Shown: positions 17,457-27,543 of the stretch, piece by piece | Numbering within the stretch: the stretch's first letter is position 1 | Layout of the letters: each line of letters starts with the position of its first letter | From: an uncultured Prevotella sp. | GTDB taxonomy: Bacteria; Bacteroidota; Bacteroidia; Bacteroidales; Bacteroidaceae | DNA length: 64,000 bases | Assembly: GCA_944321645.1 (NCBI GenBank) | Contig: CALUMB010000004.1 | Coordinates: 23,399 to 87,398, forward strand | Reading direction: 5' to 3' | Translations under genes and position numbers: made by a program | The notes under the pieces: model-generated | What the model was told of the DNA's origin: nothing | Databases searched by the model: none | Seen by the model: only the letters and a program-made list of their open reading frames with translations

Positions 17457-18641
17457 TCACTTCACCAGCACTTTCTTGCCCCGGCTGATGTAAAGACCCG
17501 GCCTCAACGGCTCGCCTACCTTGACGCCGCCCAAGGTATAGTATGGTGCGCCAGGCCGTTGGCCATCGGCAGCCACGCCGCCAATGCCGAGCATGACGCC
17601 CATCTCCTCGTCGGAAAGCAACTCAACCGTGCCGAAATGCGACGTCCAGCTGGAATACAAATTGCTGTCGGCAGCCCCTTCTGGCAGGTAGACGGTGGCA
17701 TCATACATATAGGGGAACGGGCTTGAAAACGACAGCGACATATCCACAACGCCCGTGGGCAGGAAGAAAATCTTCTCCAACGGGCAACGGCTGAACACGT
17801 CGGCCTCCAACGTCTCCACGCCCTCTGGAATCACAACCTCTTTTATTTGAGTCCGGGCGAACGCCCCGCGCCGCAGCACCTTGAGCGAGTCGGAAAGCTG
17901 GAGCTTAGTTATCGGGCAGTCGGCAAAGGCAAACTCGCCCACAGAACTTACTTTGCCTGGCAGCACAACCTCGGCCAGCTGCGCCTGCTCGAAGGCATAG
18001 CTGCCTATGGATTCAAGCTCTTCGGGAAAGTCGAAAAACGCCAACGGGCATTGGCAGAAGGCACTGTTGCCGATGTAGGTAACCCCGTCGGGCAGCACGG
18101 CCTCGACAAGCGGACACCGGTTGAACGTGGAGTTCTCTATGCGCGTCACTCCTTCAGGCACGGCTATGCGCTCTAAGCCGCACTGGTTGAAAGCGTCCAT
18201 GCCAATCTCCGTCACCGTAGGTGGCAATTCTATCGACCGCATGGCGGCATTGTGCGAGAAAGCCGCGCGGCCTATGGTGGCCAAGCGTGAACCTTCGGCA
18301 AACTCCACCGCAAACGATGCCACGCTGGGGGAGCACGTCAAATACTCAATCTCCGTCACTGTCTTTGGGACGACCACGCGCTCAACTGCTGCGGCCGGAC
18401 CCTCGGTAGTGTTGTACCAATAGAGATTGACCGCACTCACCGTGTATGTCTTGCCGTCGATGACAGCCGTCTCGGGTATAGCCACCACAGTGCCGGCGGC
18501 TTCTTCCAAGCCCGTGACGGTGGCCGTGAGTGCCTGCTCGTCGTTCACTTCAAATGTCCATACGTCCGACGCAACTTGCGCGGAAGCTACCGTAGTGGCG
18601 GCAATGGCCAGCATCGGGGCAATAAGTATATGCTTTTTCAT
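17457..18641 (-). CDS. Secreted BspA-like leucine-rich-repeat protein
   Basis: 394 residues from the ATG at 18641 (MKKHILIAPML), with a signal peptide ending near Ala22. Residues about 60-330 form repeated LRR_5/BspA units of about 23 residues of the type I-x-x-x-A-F-x-x-C-x-L-x-x-V-x-LP-x-x-V. These are typical of Bacteroidales surface proteins that bind host or bacterial partners. The tail (YTLGGVKVGEPLRPGLYI...KKVLVK) resembles the short sorting-type C-termini of T9SS cargo. A possible promoter (18920-18927) is far upstream, leaving a leader of about 270 nt. The binding partner is unknown. Confidence 0.85.
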   Translation of the reverse strand: MKKHILIAPMLAIAATTVASAQVASDVWTFEVNDEQALTATVTGLEEAAGTVVAIPETAVIDGKTYTVSAVNLYWYNTTEGPAAAVERVVVPKTVTEIEYLTCSPSVASFAVEFAEGSRLATIGRAAFSHNAAMRSIELPPTVTEIGMDAFNQCGLERIAVPEGVTRIENSTFNRCPLVEAVLPDGVTYIGNSAFCQCPLAFFDFPEELESIGSYAFEQAQLAEVVLPGKVSSVGEFAFADCPITKLQLSDSLKVLRRGAFARTQIKEVVIPEGVETLEADVFSRCPLEKIFFLPTGVVDMSLSFSSPFPYMYDATVYLPEGAADSNLYSSWTSHFGTVELLSDEEMGVMLGIGGVAADGQRPGAPYYTLGGVKVGEPLRPGLYISRGKKVLVK

Positions 18642-18919
18642 AACCAATGGAGTTTAAGTTGTTGATAAAAATTTTTGGAAATAACATTTATTCAGGCTTG
18701 AGCCTATGCCGAGAGGTTAAGGGAACAGCTGGCCGACAAGCGCGACAACCACGCAAACGCCGCACCAGTCACGCCACAGGGCCAAGCCAGAAGAAGTATA
18801 GCTTACGAAGCCAACCAAACAACAAGCATGCTAAGCACAAGGTCGGCAAGGCCCGCCGCAGAAGGCAGGGATGCCTACACACCCCTCACAACTGCCAAGC
18901 TAAAGTGGCGACTGCACTG

Positions 18920-18927
18920 CAAAGATA
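18920..18927 (-). promoter_or_regulatory. Possible promoter for the BspA-like gene
   Basis: The minus strand reads TATCTTTG (TAnnTTTG). It lies just after the sprA terminator hairpin, so it is well placed to restart transcription, although the leader would be unusually long. Confidence 0.45.
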
Positions 18928-18974
18928 GGGAAAAATCCACAAAACGGCAAATTATATTTGCAAAATATAAACAA

Positions 18975-19020
18975 TTCGCACGGCTTGATTTATTCGTGGC
19001 AACAAATCAAGCCGTGCGAA
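18975..19020 (-). terminator. Terminator hairpin after sprA
   Basis: Perfect 17-bp stem (18975-18991 with 19004-19020) and a 12-nt loop. On the minus strand it is followed by a T-rich stretch (TTGTTTATATTTTG). It lies about 100 bp beyond the sprA stop. Confidence 0.75.
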
Positions 19021-19116
19021 CTGTCCTATGCAGAGCCAATATAACGCCCGCGCCACACTTGCCAGACTGTGGGGCAATGCCGATAAGGACAGCTGCGGCG
19101 GCCCGTGGACTGCGCG

Positions 19117-22100
19117 TCACCTCGTGAGCGAGAACTTCAGGCTCAGGCCGAAGTCTTGCGTGGTGGTGGGGTAGCTGCTCGACGAGAGCAGCGGGGTGTT
19201 GGTCTGGCGGTCGTAGTAGGCCGTGAGGGTGAGCAGGCGCGAGAGCGTGTAGTCGGCCGAGAACGAGAACTTGAGCGCGGTGTTGCCGCTGCTGGCCGCG
19301 CTGGTGACGGTGGCTATGTCGCGGGTGATGGATGCCTGCTTCTTGTAAGTGAAGTCGAAGCGCAGGTTGAGGTCGTGGTTCACCCCGGTGCCGCGCCGTG
19401 CCGCGTTGGAGGCGGAGGCGGTGCTGTTGCTTGCGGCGGCGTTGCCCTTGCCGCCCTGGCGCTTCCTTATCTTGCGCGACGTGCCGCTGCCGAAGATGTT
19501 GAAGTTGCTAATCTTGTAGCCCAGGCCCACTACCCAGTCCTTGCTGCGTGCCTCGTTCACCTGAATGCTGGTCATGCTGAGGTTGAGCACGCGCGTTGTG
19601 CGGTACTCCACTTTGCACGTCAGGTTGTTGTTGAGCGTGACGTCCACGCCGAAGAGCGGCGAGAACGACTCGTTGATGCTCACCGAGCTTACGTTGTACA
19701 TACTGTTTGGGATGGGGTTGCCCGTCGTAGCGTCGGTTATGAAGCCAAGCCCGTCCATGTATTCGTGGAAGGTGCTGTAAGTGGCATAGCTGCCAACGGC
19801 GAACACGCTCTTGTAGGCGTGGTTGAGGTTGACGCTCTTGAAGTGGTCGCGCAGCCACGGCAGTCGCGTCAGCCCGCTGTACTTCACCGTCCAGTTGGGC
19901 AGCATCCGCTTCAGCGCGGGGAAGATGTCGAGCGCCGACCCGCCGCTCGAGGTGTAGGCCGAGAGGAACGCCGGGATGAGCACGTCGGCGCTGTAGCGGT
20001 TGACCTGGCCCAGTTCGGGGTTGTAGGCGGAGCCGCCGAGGTCAACGTTGTTGGCATCGTACACCCCGCTGGGGTAGCGCGTGCCGGCATAGCGTGCCTG
20101 CACGCGGCTGCGGAAGCCGTCTATCGAGGCGCAGAACTTCTCGAACGTAGCCGACGAGAAGCCGTTGTTGGCGTCGCCCATGCCCTCGAAGGCGCCCTTA
20201 AGGCTGATTGTGGTCATAGTGAACGACCCGGTCTGCGTTGTTGGCATCCCTGCGTACATATACTGTATGCTGCGCGCCTTGTTCACTGTGCGGCTGGCGT
20301 TGAGGTCTATCTTCAGGTCGGGTATAGGCTCGAGCGTCATGCGTATCTGCAAGTCTTCGCTGCTGTTTGTAGACGCCGGCGTGGCCACGCTGTCGTTGCA
20401 GAGCAGCCATCCGTTGCCGTAAGCCTTCTGGAGGTAGCTGTCGCCCACGAAGCCGAAGGCGAAGTCAAGGCCCGGCGACATCACCCCGCCCGTGCGCTGC
20501 CCGAGCATATCGCCCACGTTGGGCAGGAATCCCGGCAGCGACATCGAGTACTGGTTGCGGTAGGAGATGCCCACGCTGCGCACCATCATCAGGAATCGCG
20601 CCGCCATCTGCGTGGGCTTGTACCACCACTTCTTGTCCAACGGCTCCTTAGGCACGATGCTTAGCTTAAGGTCAACGGTGTCCTGGTTCTTAATGATGAT
20701 GGTGTTCTCGTCCACCACCTTGTATTTCAGCTTATACAGCTTGCCGTCCTTGGTGCGGGCCTGCACCCTTAGCCGCTTGCTCTTCTTGCCGTGCTTCACG
20801 GTGACGGTGGTGTCGGGCTGCAGGGTGATTTCGCGCTGGTAAGTGTTCTTGTTGCGCGGCAGCCCGGCTTCCTGCTTAAGGTCGTCCTTGCCGCGGGCCT
20901 GCAGGCTGTCCTTGGCGTTCTTGGCAGCCGGGCGCGGGCGCGGCGTTATCTGCTGCCGGCGCATGGCCGAGGGCTTCTTGCCGAACGCCTCGTTGGCCTT
21001 CTTGAGGAACGGCACGTGGTTGTAGAGCGTCTCAAGGTTGAAGGTGGAGTTGATGTTGAGGTTGCGGTTGTTGGATATGGTGTTGCCGAGCGACGTGCCG
21101 TCGTCAAGCTCGGTGCCGCGCACCCACGAATAAGTGGCCGTGTAGCTTGCGTCGGCGTTCACCCAGTCGAATATCGGCAGCTTGTTGAGCGGCAGCTGGT
21201 ATGAGGCGGTGAACGTCTGCTGGTAGTCGAGCGGCGTGCCGAAGTGCTTGAGGCTCTGCTTCACCGAATCCTTCCACACGGAATACTGGTCGGGGTAGAG
21301 GTCTTTGTTCACCGGGGTGTACGGTTCCTCTATCTCGGCGTGGGTGGCCGACTGGAAGTTCATGTGCAGGTTCTTCGTGAGGTCCCAGCGAATGGAGAAC
21401 TCACGGTTCCAAAGGAACTGCGAGCTGAAGTTGAGCGGGAGCTGGCTTCCGCCCGTGCTCTCGAGGTCGCGCTCCTGCAGCTCGTAGTAGTTGCGCATGA
21501 TTTCGGTGTTGAACGAGATGTTCTGCGGCAGGTAGTTTATGCCAATGGCCTTTGGGAAGTTGAGCCACTTGCTCTTGCCCTTTAGCTTCTTGAACGGCTC
21601 GTATGCCTTGTAGACTGGCGTGTAGCTGTAGTTCATCGAGCCGCTCCACTCGTCTTCCTTCTCGTAGACGGTGGTCTCCCCGGAGGTCTGGCGGTGGGAA
21701 TGGCTGTAGCTGAACGAGAAGTTTGCCGGGTCGTATGGCATGGGGTGGCGCTTGGTCTTTATGCCAACGCGCATATTAGAGAACGAAAGGTTGGTGCTGG
21801 TGGTCTTGGTCACGGCTATCGACTCGATGGAGTCGCGCTCGTGGTCGTCGGCGGCCGACTCCAAGGCATCGTCGAGTTCCATATCGGAGTCGAGGGGGTT
21901 GTAGCGCGGGCGCGTCTCCTCCTTGGTCACCGAATAATAGAACGGTATGGTGACCTGCGCCTTGTCGGGGAAGAACTTGCCAAGCTCGAGGTTGGCAGTG
22001 AAGCTGTATGTCTTGTAGTCGTCGTTGGAACGCTCGGCGACGCCTTCCTCCAGGCCGCCGAATCCGTCGGTCATCATCTTGCCGGTGAGGTTTACCGTGC

Positions 22101-25100
22101 CGAAGTCCGACAGCTGCATATTGAGCGCGCCGGACGCAGCCCAACCGCCTTTGTTGTTGTATTCGAGGAGCCTAAGCTCGTTGACCCACACCTCTCCCGA
22201 CTTTGCCGAGGCCGAAAGGTTGCGCACTCCAATCATCATCGTCTTCACTTCGCCCAGCGACGGGTTGCCCATCACGCTCACCTTGTTGTTGGGGCGGTTG
22301 CTGTCGTAGTCGGAATACACCGTGGTGTACGACCCCATGCCGGTGGCGCGGGCCTGGTTGCGGGCCTTCTTTATGGCCGTGAACACGTCGAGGCTTATGT
22401 CGAGCATGTTTTCCTCCGGCCAAACGGCGCGGCAGTCTTCGTAGGAATAGCGGTCGTACTGGCCTTCGGGCGTGAGCTTGAGCGGTATTTCGTACTCGTA
22501 GTAGTTGTTCTTGTAGTCGCTGCCAAGGCGTATGAACACGGCCAGCTGGTCGTTCTGCAGGCCCGTTACGTTCTGCTGCATGGCATTGGCGTGTACGAAC
22601 AACTGGATGCGCTTGTACTGGCGGAGGTCGAGGTTGGTGTTTTTGTAGACGGCCTTCGACTCGTTCTTGGCCAGGTTGTTCACCGTCATGTTGAGCGCCT
22701 GCTCGTTGCTTTGCACGAGCTGCGGCTGCGACGGGTCTGTCACACGGTCGATGCCCGGGGGCAGCACGTAGTTGACGGGCTGCTTGTCGTTGTGCTCCTC
22801 GATGTTCACCGCGCTCGTTTCGAGCGTGCCGGAGCTGGCCGCCGAGTTGCCAAGGCTTTGCTCGTAGGTGCGCCATTCGCCGCGCACGAGGTCGAGGTTG
22901 CCGAAGCGCAGCACCACGGGCTTGCGGAAATTGGTGAGGAACATACGCATGAAGCGAATCGACGTGAAGTCGCTGATGGAGCCAATGCGCTCTGCGTCGG
23001 CCGAGTTGAGCGGTATGCGGAACTTGTACCAGTGGACAGTCTCGCGGTTGCCATTGCGCAAGTGAGCCTCAACCTCGCGTATGTCGGCCAGGTAGTTGCG
23101 CCCGATGTTCGCCTCGGTGAGGTCTTCGGGGCGTATGCTGACTTTGTACTGGAAGTAGCGCTCGTACTCGTTGAGCGTGTAGTCCTGGTTGATGTCCTCC
23201 ACGTCGGGCGTGGTCTTGTACGACGTATCGTAGCTTTCGTCGTTGTTGTCGTTGTCCGGCGAGTTGCCCTGCGGGTTGTTTATGCGCTTGTAGCGCTCAA
23301 GTATCGGCATACGGGCTGCGTCGAAGTCGGAGCCGCGGAAGTAGTGGTAGTTGTCGTTTGCGGGGTCGTCGGTCCACGCCTGGCGTATGCTGTCGTTGGC
23401 AAGGGTCTGCACGAAGTTGTTGAATTCGGCGTAAGACTCAAACGAACGCTCCTCCTGGTCGTTGAGCCCGTTAAGCCCGACGTCCTGCAATAGGCGAGAG
23501 CCATCGGACGTGGCGAAGGCATACGTCTGCGTGGCCTGCACCGGCACCTTGCCCCACTGGGTGGCGGTGAAGCTGCCGGAGCCGTCTACCGGCATGCCGC
23601 TCTCGTAGAACTTCTTCCCGTCGCGGAGCACGTCTTCGCTCACTTCGCCGAGGTTGATGTACAGGTCGCCGCCATAGTCGGAAGCGTCGGCATCGCCCCT
23701 TGTGTAGATGAAGGGGTCGAGCAGCCAGAATTCGATGTACTCTATGTTGGCCGTCTCGAAGTCGTTGGTGTCGAGCTTGCGCATCATCCCGCCCCACTTT
23801 GCCGCCGGGCTTTGCAGCGTTCCGTCGGGGTTGATGGCCGTCGTGAAGTTGTAGGGGCCGCGCTCCGTGGGATAGTAGGCCAGGTTGAGCACGTCGAGGG
23901 TGGACGTCGCGCCGCTGTATGAGCTTTGGTCGCGGTTGGGGTAAAGCTCGCTCACGTACACTTCGCGCACGTAGTGGTTGGAAAGCTGCTCGAGGTCTCC
24001 CTTGATGTGGGCCGGGGTCAGCGAGCTGCTCTGGTACGTGAAAAGCGGGTCGATGGTGTACCACGCCAGCCGTGCGCGGTTGAAGCCGCTGGTGAGGCCG
24101 CCGCGGTCGTCGTGTTCGGGGAAGAGCGACGGCGTGCTCGACAGTATCCACTCGTGTGGGTCGGACACGTCGATGCCGTTCTTCGTATTCTCGAAGTCGT
24201 CGATGTACGATGCGTCGTCCTGCGTCCCGCTTGCCTGCCCGGCAATGAGCTGGGCGAACTCGCCCGTGAACGAAATCTGCGAGGGCTGCGTGAGGTGTAG
24301 GAAAGGCAGCTTGTCGAGCACGTTTGTGAGCCACTGGCTCTCTTTCTTCCAGTTGATGTTGAGGCCCCAGAGGATGTTGTTCAGAGGCTCGGAACCCATC
24401 GTCACCTTCGAGGTGAGCGCCTGCTCGTGCAGCCGCTGGAACGTTCCGCCGATGAAGAAGTCCTTGCTGAAGTCGTACTCGAAGTTGAGTCCGAACATGG
24501 TCTTGCGCGTCATGCCGAAGTCGCTGTTGCTTTCGAGGCTGACGTTCACCGTCGTTCCGGCGTCGATTATGCTTTGGTTGAGTATCGTCACCTCGTTGGA
24601 AGTGTAGTCTACGCTATAGTCTGACCCTTCGCTGAGCACCACGCCGCCCGCCGTTACGACCACAGACCCTTGCGGGACGTTGTATGCCCCAAGCGAAATG
24701 ACGTTTGCCGACGTGCCTTTGTACTGCCCGGTGAGTATGTACTTGTTCTTCTCGGCTATCTGCTTGGCCGAAGTCTTGGTCTGGTCGTAGAGTTCGGTGA
24801 AGGCGTAGCGCTCGGCCTTGTCGGCGGGAACGCCCGCGCGGACGAGGTAGTCGTAGAGATATGAGCCGAAAGGCTCGGCCTTTGGGAAGAACACGCGGCC
24901 GTTGCTCACGGTGTATCCGTCCACGTAGTCGAAGTAACCGTTGGGGTGCGCCTTGTTGTTGTTGTCGAGGCGGTCGGCCCCGAGCACCTTTATTATTATG
25001 TTGTCCTTGACCTGTTGCTCCGGGATGTAGGTGAGATAGACGCCCGTGGTGTCGCTCTGGTACTTCACGTCGAGGCGGAACTTGGTCTTCTCAACGTTCG

Positions 25101-26727
25101 AGGCGAGGTAGTAGACGTTCTTCATCATCAGCCTCCAGTTGCCCATCTCTGGGCTGTTGTTGGTGTTTTTGAGTGCCTTGACAAAGATGGCCTCGTCCGT
25201 GTTGGTGTTGTCCGACGCGAATTCTCCCACCTGGTAGGTCACGCCGTTCATCGTATATTCGTATGCCACGGCCAGCACCTGGTCGCTTTGGAGCGTTGTG
25301 CGGAGCGAGATGTAGCCGAGGGCGGAGTTGAGCGTGTACTCCGACGAGGTGAGCAGGCGTGCGCTCTGCACCTTCTCATAGTCGACACCGCCCGTGAATC
25401 CGCTTATGGCGTCGAGCACGGAGTTGGCCTGGTCGATGTCGCGTGCGGCCGAATACTGGGTGGCCATGGCCTGGTATTCGCCGTTGGCGGCGTTTTGCGG
25501 CGGCACGTTGCCCATGCCGGCCCAAAGCGGGTTGGATATGTTGCTGCCCTCGCCGAGGTCGGTGAAGGCTATTATGTTGCGGGTGTTGCTGGTCGTGCCG
25601 GTCTTGTTCGTCACCCAGACCTCCACGCGGGTGATGTTGATGCCGGTCATGACGTTGGGCAGGGTTGACATGGCCTGGTCGTAACGCTCGCGGAAATAGT
25701 GTGAGAGGAAGAAGTGGCGGTTTTCCTCATAGTCGGCCACGTCTATCTCGAACGGCGTGGTCTGCGTGCCGCCCTTCGACGAGACGCTCTTTGTGGTGGA
25801 GTTCTTCTGCGAGATTACGGTCTGCAGCTTCAGCTTGCCGAACTGCAAGTCGGTACGCACGCCGAACAGCGAGCTTGCGCCTTTGATGAGCGACGAGTTA
25901 GAGGGGAAGGTGACGTTGCCTGCCTCTACGAGCTTGACGATTTCGTCTTCCTTGCCCTCGTAGCGCAGCTTTATGTTCTCCGTGTCGTAGTCGAAGGTGG
26001 CGTCGGTGTTGTAGTCGAGGTTCATGTTCACCTTGTCGCCCACGCTTCCGGTCATGGTCAGGTTTATCTTCTCTTCGAAGTCGAACGCCTTCGTCTTCCT
26101 GTTTCGTATGGGCAGCGAAGGGTTGTCGATGTTTTTCATGGTCATGCCGAGCTTGAGTTCGGCCGTTCCCTGCGTCTTTATGCGCACGCCTCCGGGGCCG
26201 AATATCTTCTCGGCTGGGCCGAGGTCGAACTTCATGTCGGAGAACGAGAACTTCTCCTTGCCCTGCGCGGCCACGTTCTCGGCGTCCTTCTGGCGGAAGA
26301 ACTGCTGCATGGCGCGCCGCTCGCTCCACTTGCGGTACTCGTCGGGCGACATCATCACCGGCGCGTTGATGTAAGAGCTGCCTATCTTCGAGCCGATGAA
26401 GTAGACGTTGAGCGAGTCGTCGTACTCCACCTCCTGCTTGATGTTGTCGGGCATCTTCAGGTCGGCGGCGAGCGTATCGAGGTCTTCCACCACCACGGGC
26501 GCGGTCTTCTTCACCCCCCAGCGCGGGTTGAGCAGCGAGTCGGGTATCTCCTCTTCGCCGGCCGTGATGGTGGGCTGCGCCTTCGGGGCAGGCTTGCCGG
26601 TGGCCGCGCCTGCGCCCTGCTGCGCCTGCCCACGCGCGGGTACGCCGCAAAGCAGCATGGCCGCAAACGCAGCCAGCCGCACGACTATGCGCAGGCTATG
26701 CCATATATTACCGTAGGTATGCGCCAC
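19117..26727 (-). CDS. sprA: Type IX secretion outer-membrane translocon SprA (Sov)
   Basis: 2536 residues, in the size range of SprA/Sov proteins. SprA forms the giant single-chain beta-barrel through which T9SS cargo leaves the cell, and it is needed for gliding in motile relatives. The sequence has a signal-peptide-like N-terminus (hydrophobic residues about 14-33), then repeated long beta-rich SprA-type segments. Recognisable stretches include the early RWGVKKTAPVVVEDLDTLA region and the central GQASGTQDDASYIDDFENTK. It ends in a barrel terminus, GLSLKFSLTR. It starts 6 bp after ruvA; the ruvA-sprA pairing recurs in Bacteroidetes. The cargo-like C-terminal tails on the C10 protease, the PL11 lyase and possibly the BspA-like protein fit an active T9SS. 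Very long antisense frames over this gene are artefacts. Confidence 0.93.
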   Translation of the reverse strand: MAHTYGNIWHSLRIVVRLAAFAAMLLCGVPARGQAQQGAGAATGKPAPKAQPTITAGEEEIPDSLLNPRWGVKKTAPVVVEDLDTLAADLKMPDNIKQEVEYDDSLNVYFIGSKIGSSYINAPVMMSPDEYRKWSERRAMQQFFRQKDAENVAAQGKEKFSFSDMKFDLGPAEKIFGPGGVRIKTQGTAELKLGMTMKNIDNPSLPIRNRKTKAFDFEEKINLTMTGSVGDKVNMNLDYNTDATFDYDTENIKLRYEGKEDEIVKLVEAGNVTFPSNSSLIKGASSLFGVRTDLQFGKLKLQTVISQKNSTTKSVSSKGGTQTTPFEIDVADYEENRHFFLSHYFRERYDQAMSTLPNVMTGINITRVEVWVTNKTGTTSNTRNIIAFTDLGEGSNISNPLWAGMGNVPPQNAANGEYQAMATQYSAARDIDQANSVLDAISGFTGGVDYEKVQSARLLTSSEYTLNSALGYISLRTTLQSDQVLAVAYEYTMNGVTYQVGEFASDNTNTDEAIFVKALKNTNNSPEMGNWRLMMKNVYYLASNVEKTKFRLDVKYQSDTTGVYLTYIPEQQVKDNIIIKVLGADRLDNNNKAHPNGYFDYVDGYTVSNGRVFFPKAEPFGSYLYDYLVRAGVPADKAERYAFTELYDQTKTSAKQIAEKNKYILTGQYKGTSANVISLGAYNVPQGSVVVTAGGVVLSEGSDYSVDYTSNEVTILNQSIIDAGTTVNVSLESNSDFGMTRKTMFGLNFEYDFSKDFFIGGTFQRLHEQALTSKVTMGSEPLNNILWGLNINWKKESQWLTNVLDKLPFLHLTQPSQISFTGEFAQLIAGQASGTQDDASYIDDFENTKNGIDVSDPHEWILSSTPSLFPEHDDRGGLTSGFNRARLAWYTIDPLFTYQSSSLTPAHIKGDLEQLSNHYVREVYVSELYPNRDQSSYSGATSTLDVLNLAYYPTERGPYNFTTAINPDGTLQSPAAKWGGMMRKLDTNDFETANIEYIEFWLLDPFIYTRGDADASDYGGDLYINLGEVSEDVLRDGKKFYESGMPVDGSGSFTATQWGKVPVQATQTYAFATSDGSRLLQDVGLNGLNDQEERSFESYAEFNNFVQTLANDSIRQAWTDDPANDNYHYFRGSDFDAARMPILERYKRINNPQGNSPDNDNNDESYDTSYKTTPDVEDINQDYTLNEYERYFQYKVSIRPEDLTEANIGRNYLADIREVEAHLRNGNRETVHWYKFRIPLNSADAERIGSISDFTSIRFMRMFLTNFRKPVVLRFGNLDLVRGEWRTYEQSLGNSAASSGTLETSAVNIEEHNDKQPVNYVLPPGIDRVTDPSQPQLVQSNEQALNMTVNNLAKNESKAVYKNTNLDLRQYKRIQLFVHANAMQQNVTGLQNDQLAVFIRLGSDYKNNYYEYEIPLKLTPEGQYDRYSYEDCRAVWPEENMLDISLDVFTAIKKARNQARATGMGSYTTVYSDYDSNRPNNKVSVMGNPSLGEVKTMMIGVRNLSASAKSGEVWVNELRLLEYNNKGGWAASGALNMQLSDFGTVNLTGKMMTDGFGGLEEGVAERSNDDYKTYSFTANLELGKFFPDKAQVTIPFYYSVTKEETRPRYNPLDSDMELDDALESAADDHERDSIESIAVTKTTSTNLSFSNMRVGIKTKRHPMPYDPANFSFSYSHSHRQTSGETTVYEKEDEWSGSMNYSYTPVYKAYEPFKKLKGKSKWLNFPKAIGINYLPQNISFNTEIMRNYYELQERDLESTGGSQLPLNFSSQFLWNREFSIRWDLTKNLHMNFQSATHAEIEEPYTPVNKDLYPDQYSVWKDSVKQSLKHFGTPLDYQQTFTASYQLPLNKLPIFDWVNADASYTATYSWVRGTELDDGTSLGNTISNNRNLNINSTFNLETLYNHVPFLKKANEAFGKKPSAMRRQQITPRPRPAAKNAKDSLQARGKDDLKQEAGLPRNKNTYQREITLQPDTTVTVKHGKKSKRLRVQARTKDGKLYKLKYKVVDENTIIIKNQDTVDLKLSIVPKEPLDKKWWYKPTQMAARFLMMVRSVGISYRNQYSMSLPGFLPNVGDMLGQRTGGVMSPGLDFAFGFVGDSYLQKAYGNGWLLCNDSVATPASTNSSEDLQIRMTLEPIPDLKIDLNASRTVNKARSIQYMYAGMPTTQTGSFTMTTISLKGAFEGMGDANNGFSSATFEKFCASIDGFRSRVQARYAGTRYPSGVYDANNVDLGGSAYNPELGQVNRYSADVLIPAFLSAYTSSGGSALDIFPALKRMLPNWTVKYSGLTRLPWLRDHFKSVNLNHAYKSVFAVGSYATYSTFHEYMDGLGFITDATTGNPIPNSMYNVSSVSINESFSPLFGVDVTLNNNLTCKVEYRTTRVLNLSMTSIQVNEARSKDWVVGLGYKISNFNIFGSGTSRKIRKRQGGKGNAAASNSTASASNAARRGTGVNHDLNLRFDFTYKKQASITRDIATVTSAASSGNTALKFSFSADYTLSRLLTLTAYYDRQTNTPLLSSSSYPTTTQDFGLSLKFSLTR

Positions 26728-26733
26728 ACCGAG

Positions 26734-27336
26734 TCACTTTATCTGTTTCAAGGCGAGCTTCACCACCTCCTCCACCGGGGCGTCGGGTTGCTGCCGGAGT
26801 ATCTGCACCACAACTTTCTGCGACGGGGCCGGGGCGAAGCCGAGCATGGTGAGCGCCCCCACGGCCTCGTCTTTCACCTTGCTGTCGACCGGTGCCTCTA
26901 TCATCCCGCCCACGGGTATCTCGTCGGCAATGCCGAGGGCCACTATCTTGTCGCGCAGGTCGACGATGATGCGCTGGGCGGTCTTAAGCCCTATGCCCTT
27001 CACGCCCTTTATCAGCCGTTCGTTTCCGGTGGAGATGCTGTTGCAAAGCTCGGCGGGCGACATCGACGAAAGCATCATGCGGGCAGTGTTGGTGCCTACG
27101 CCCGACACACTGACGAGCAGCTCGAACAACTCGCGCTCCTTCTTCGTGGCGAAGCCGTAGAGCGCGTGCAAGTCTTCGCGTAGAGACTCGTAGACGTAGA
27201 GTTTCACCTCCTTCTTGCCCTGTATGGCGGTGTATGTGTTCAGCGATATGTTTAGGCCGTAGCCCACGCCGCCAGCCTCAACCGTGGCCAAGGCAGGGGT
27301 AAGCTCGGCGAGTTCGCCTTTAATGTATTCTATCAT
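26734..27336 (-). CDS. ruvA: Holliday junction branch-migration protein RuvA
   Basis: 200 residues. RuvA binds four-way junctions as a tetramer and loads the RuvB motor. The N-terminal OB-fold begins [12 protein letters not shown]. Two helix-hairpin-helix motifs follow ([17 protein letters not shown] and [20 protein letters not shown], residues about 75-135), and domain III forms the C-terminus. All parts are intact. The gap to sprA is 6 bp, so sprA is probably cotranscribed. Confidence 0.97.
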   Translation of the reverse strand: MIEYIKGELAELTPALATVEAGGVGYGLNISLNTYTAIQGKKEVKLYVYESLREDLHALYGFATKKERELFELLVSVSGVGTNTARMMLSSMSPAELCNSISTGNERLIKGVKGIGLKTAQRIIVDLRDKIVALGIADEIPVGGMIEAPVDSKVKDEAVGALTMLGFAPAPSQKVVVQILRQQPDAPVEEVVKLALKQIK

Positions 27337-27494
27337 CGGTACAAAATTTGCCTTTTATGGCATTTATCCATGTTATAAACGATTTTCATTACGATTTATT
27401 GTATAGGCAACGGCAAAACATGCCTAACCACAACATAACGCAATTTTTTACGAATTTTAAGTGCCTTTCTGTAAGTTCATACGAGCAAATAATG

Positions 27495-27502
27495 TACTTT
27501 TG
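27495..27502 (+). promoter_or_regulatory. Bacteroidetes -7 promoter element for ddh
   Basis: TACTTTTG matches TAnnTTTG, 41 bp upstream of the ATG at 27544. The rest of the 207-bp gap to ruvA is A+T-rich and holds nothing else recognisable. Confidence 0.65.
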
Positions 27503-27543
27503 CAACCGAAAACATAAACATTTAACTTTAAGAGACACAAAAC

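Larger units (their letters stand above)
18642..19116. other. Gene-free stretch between sprA and the BspA-like gene
   Basis: Holds the sprA terminator-like hairpin (18975-19020) and one promoter-like TATCTTTG on the minus strand (18920-18927). Nothing recognisable is seen in the roughly 270 bp between that promoter and the start codon at 18641; no open frame there has plausible coding content. Confidence 0.6.
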
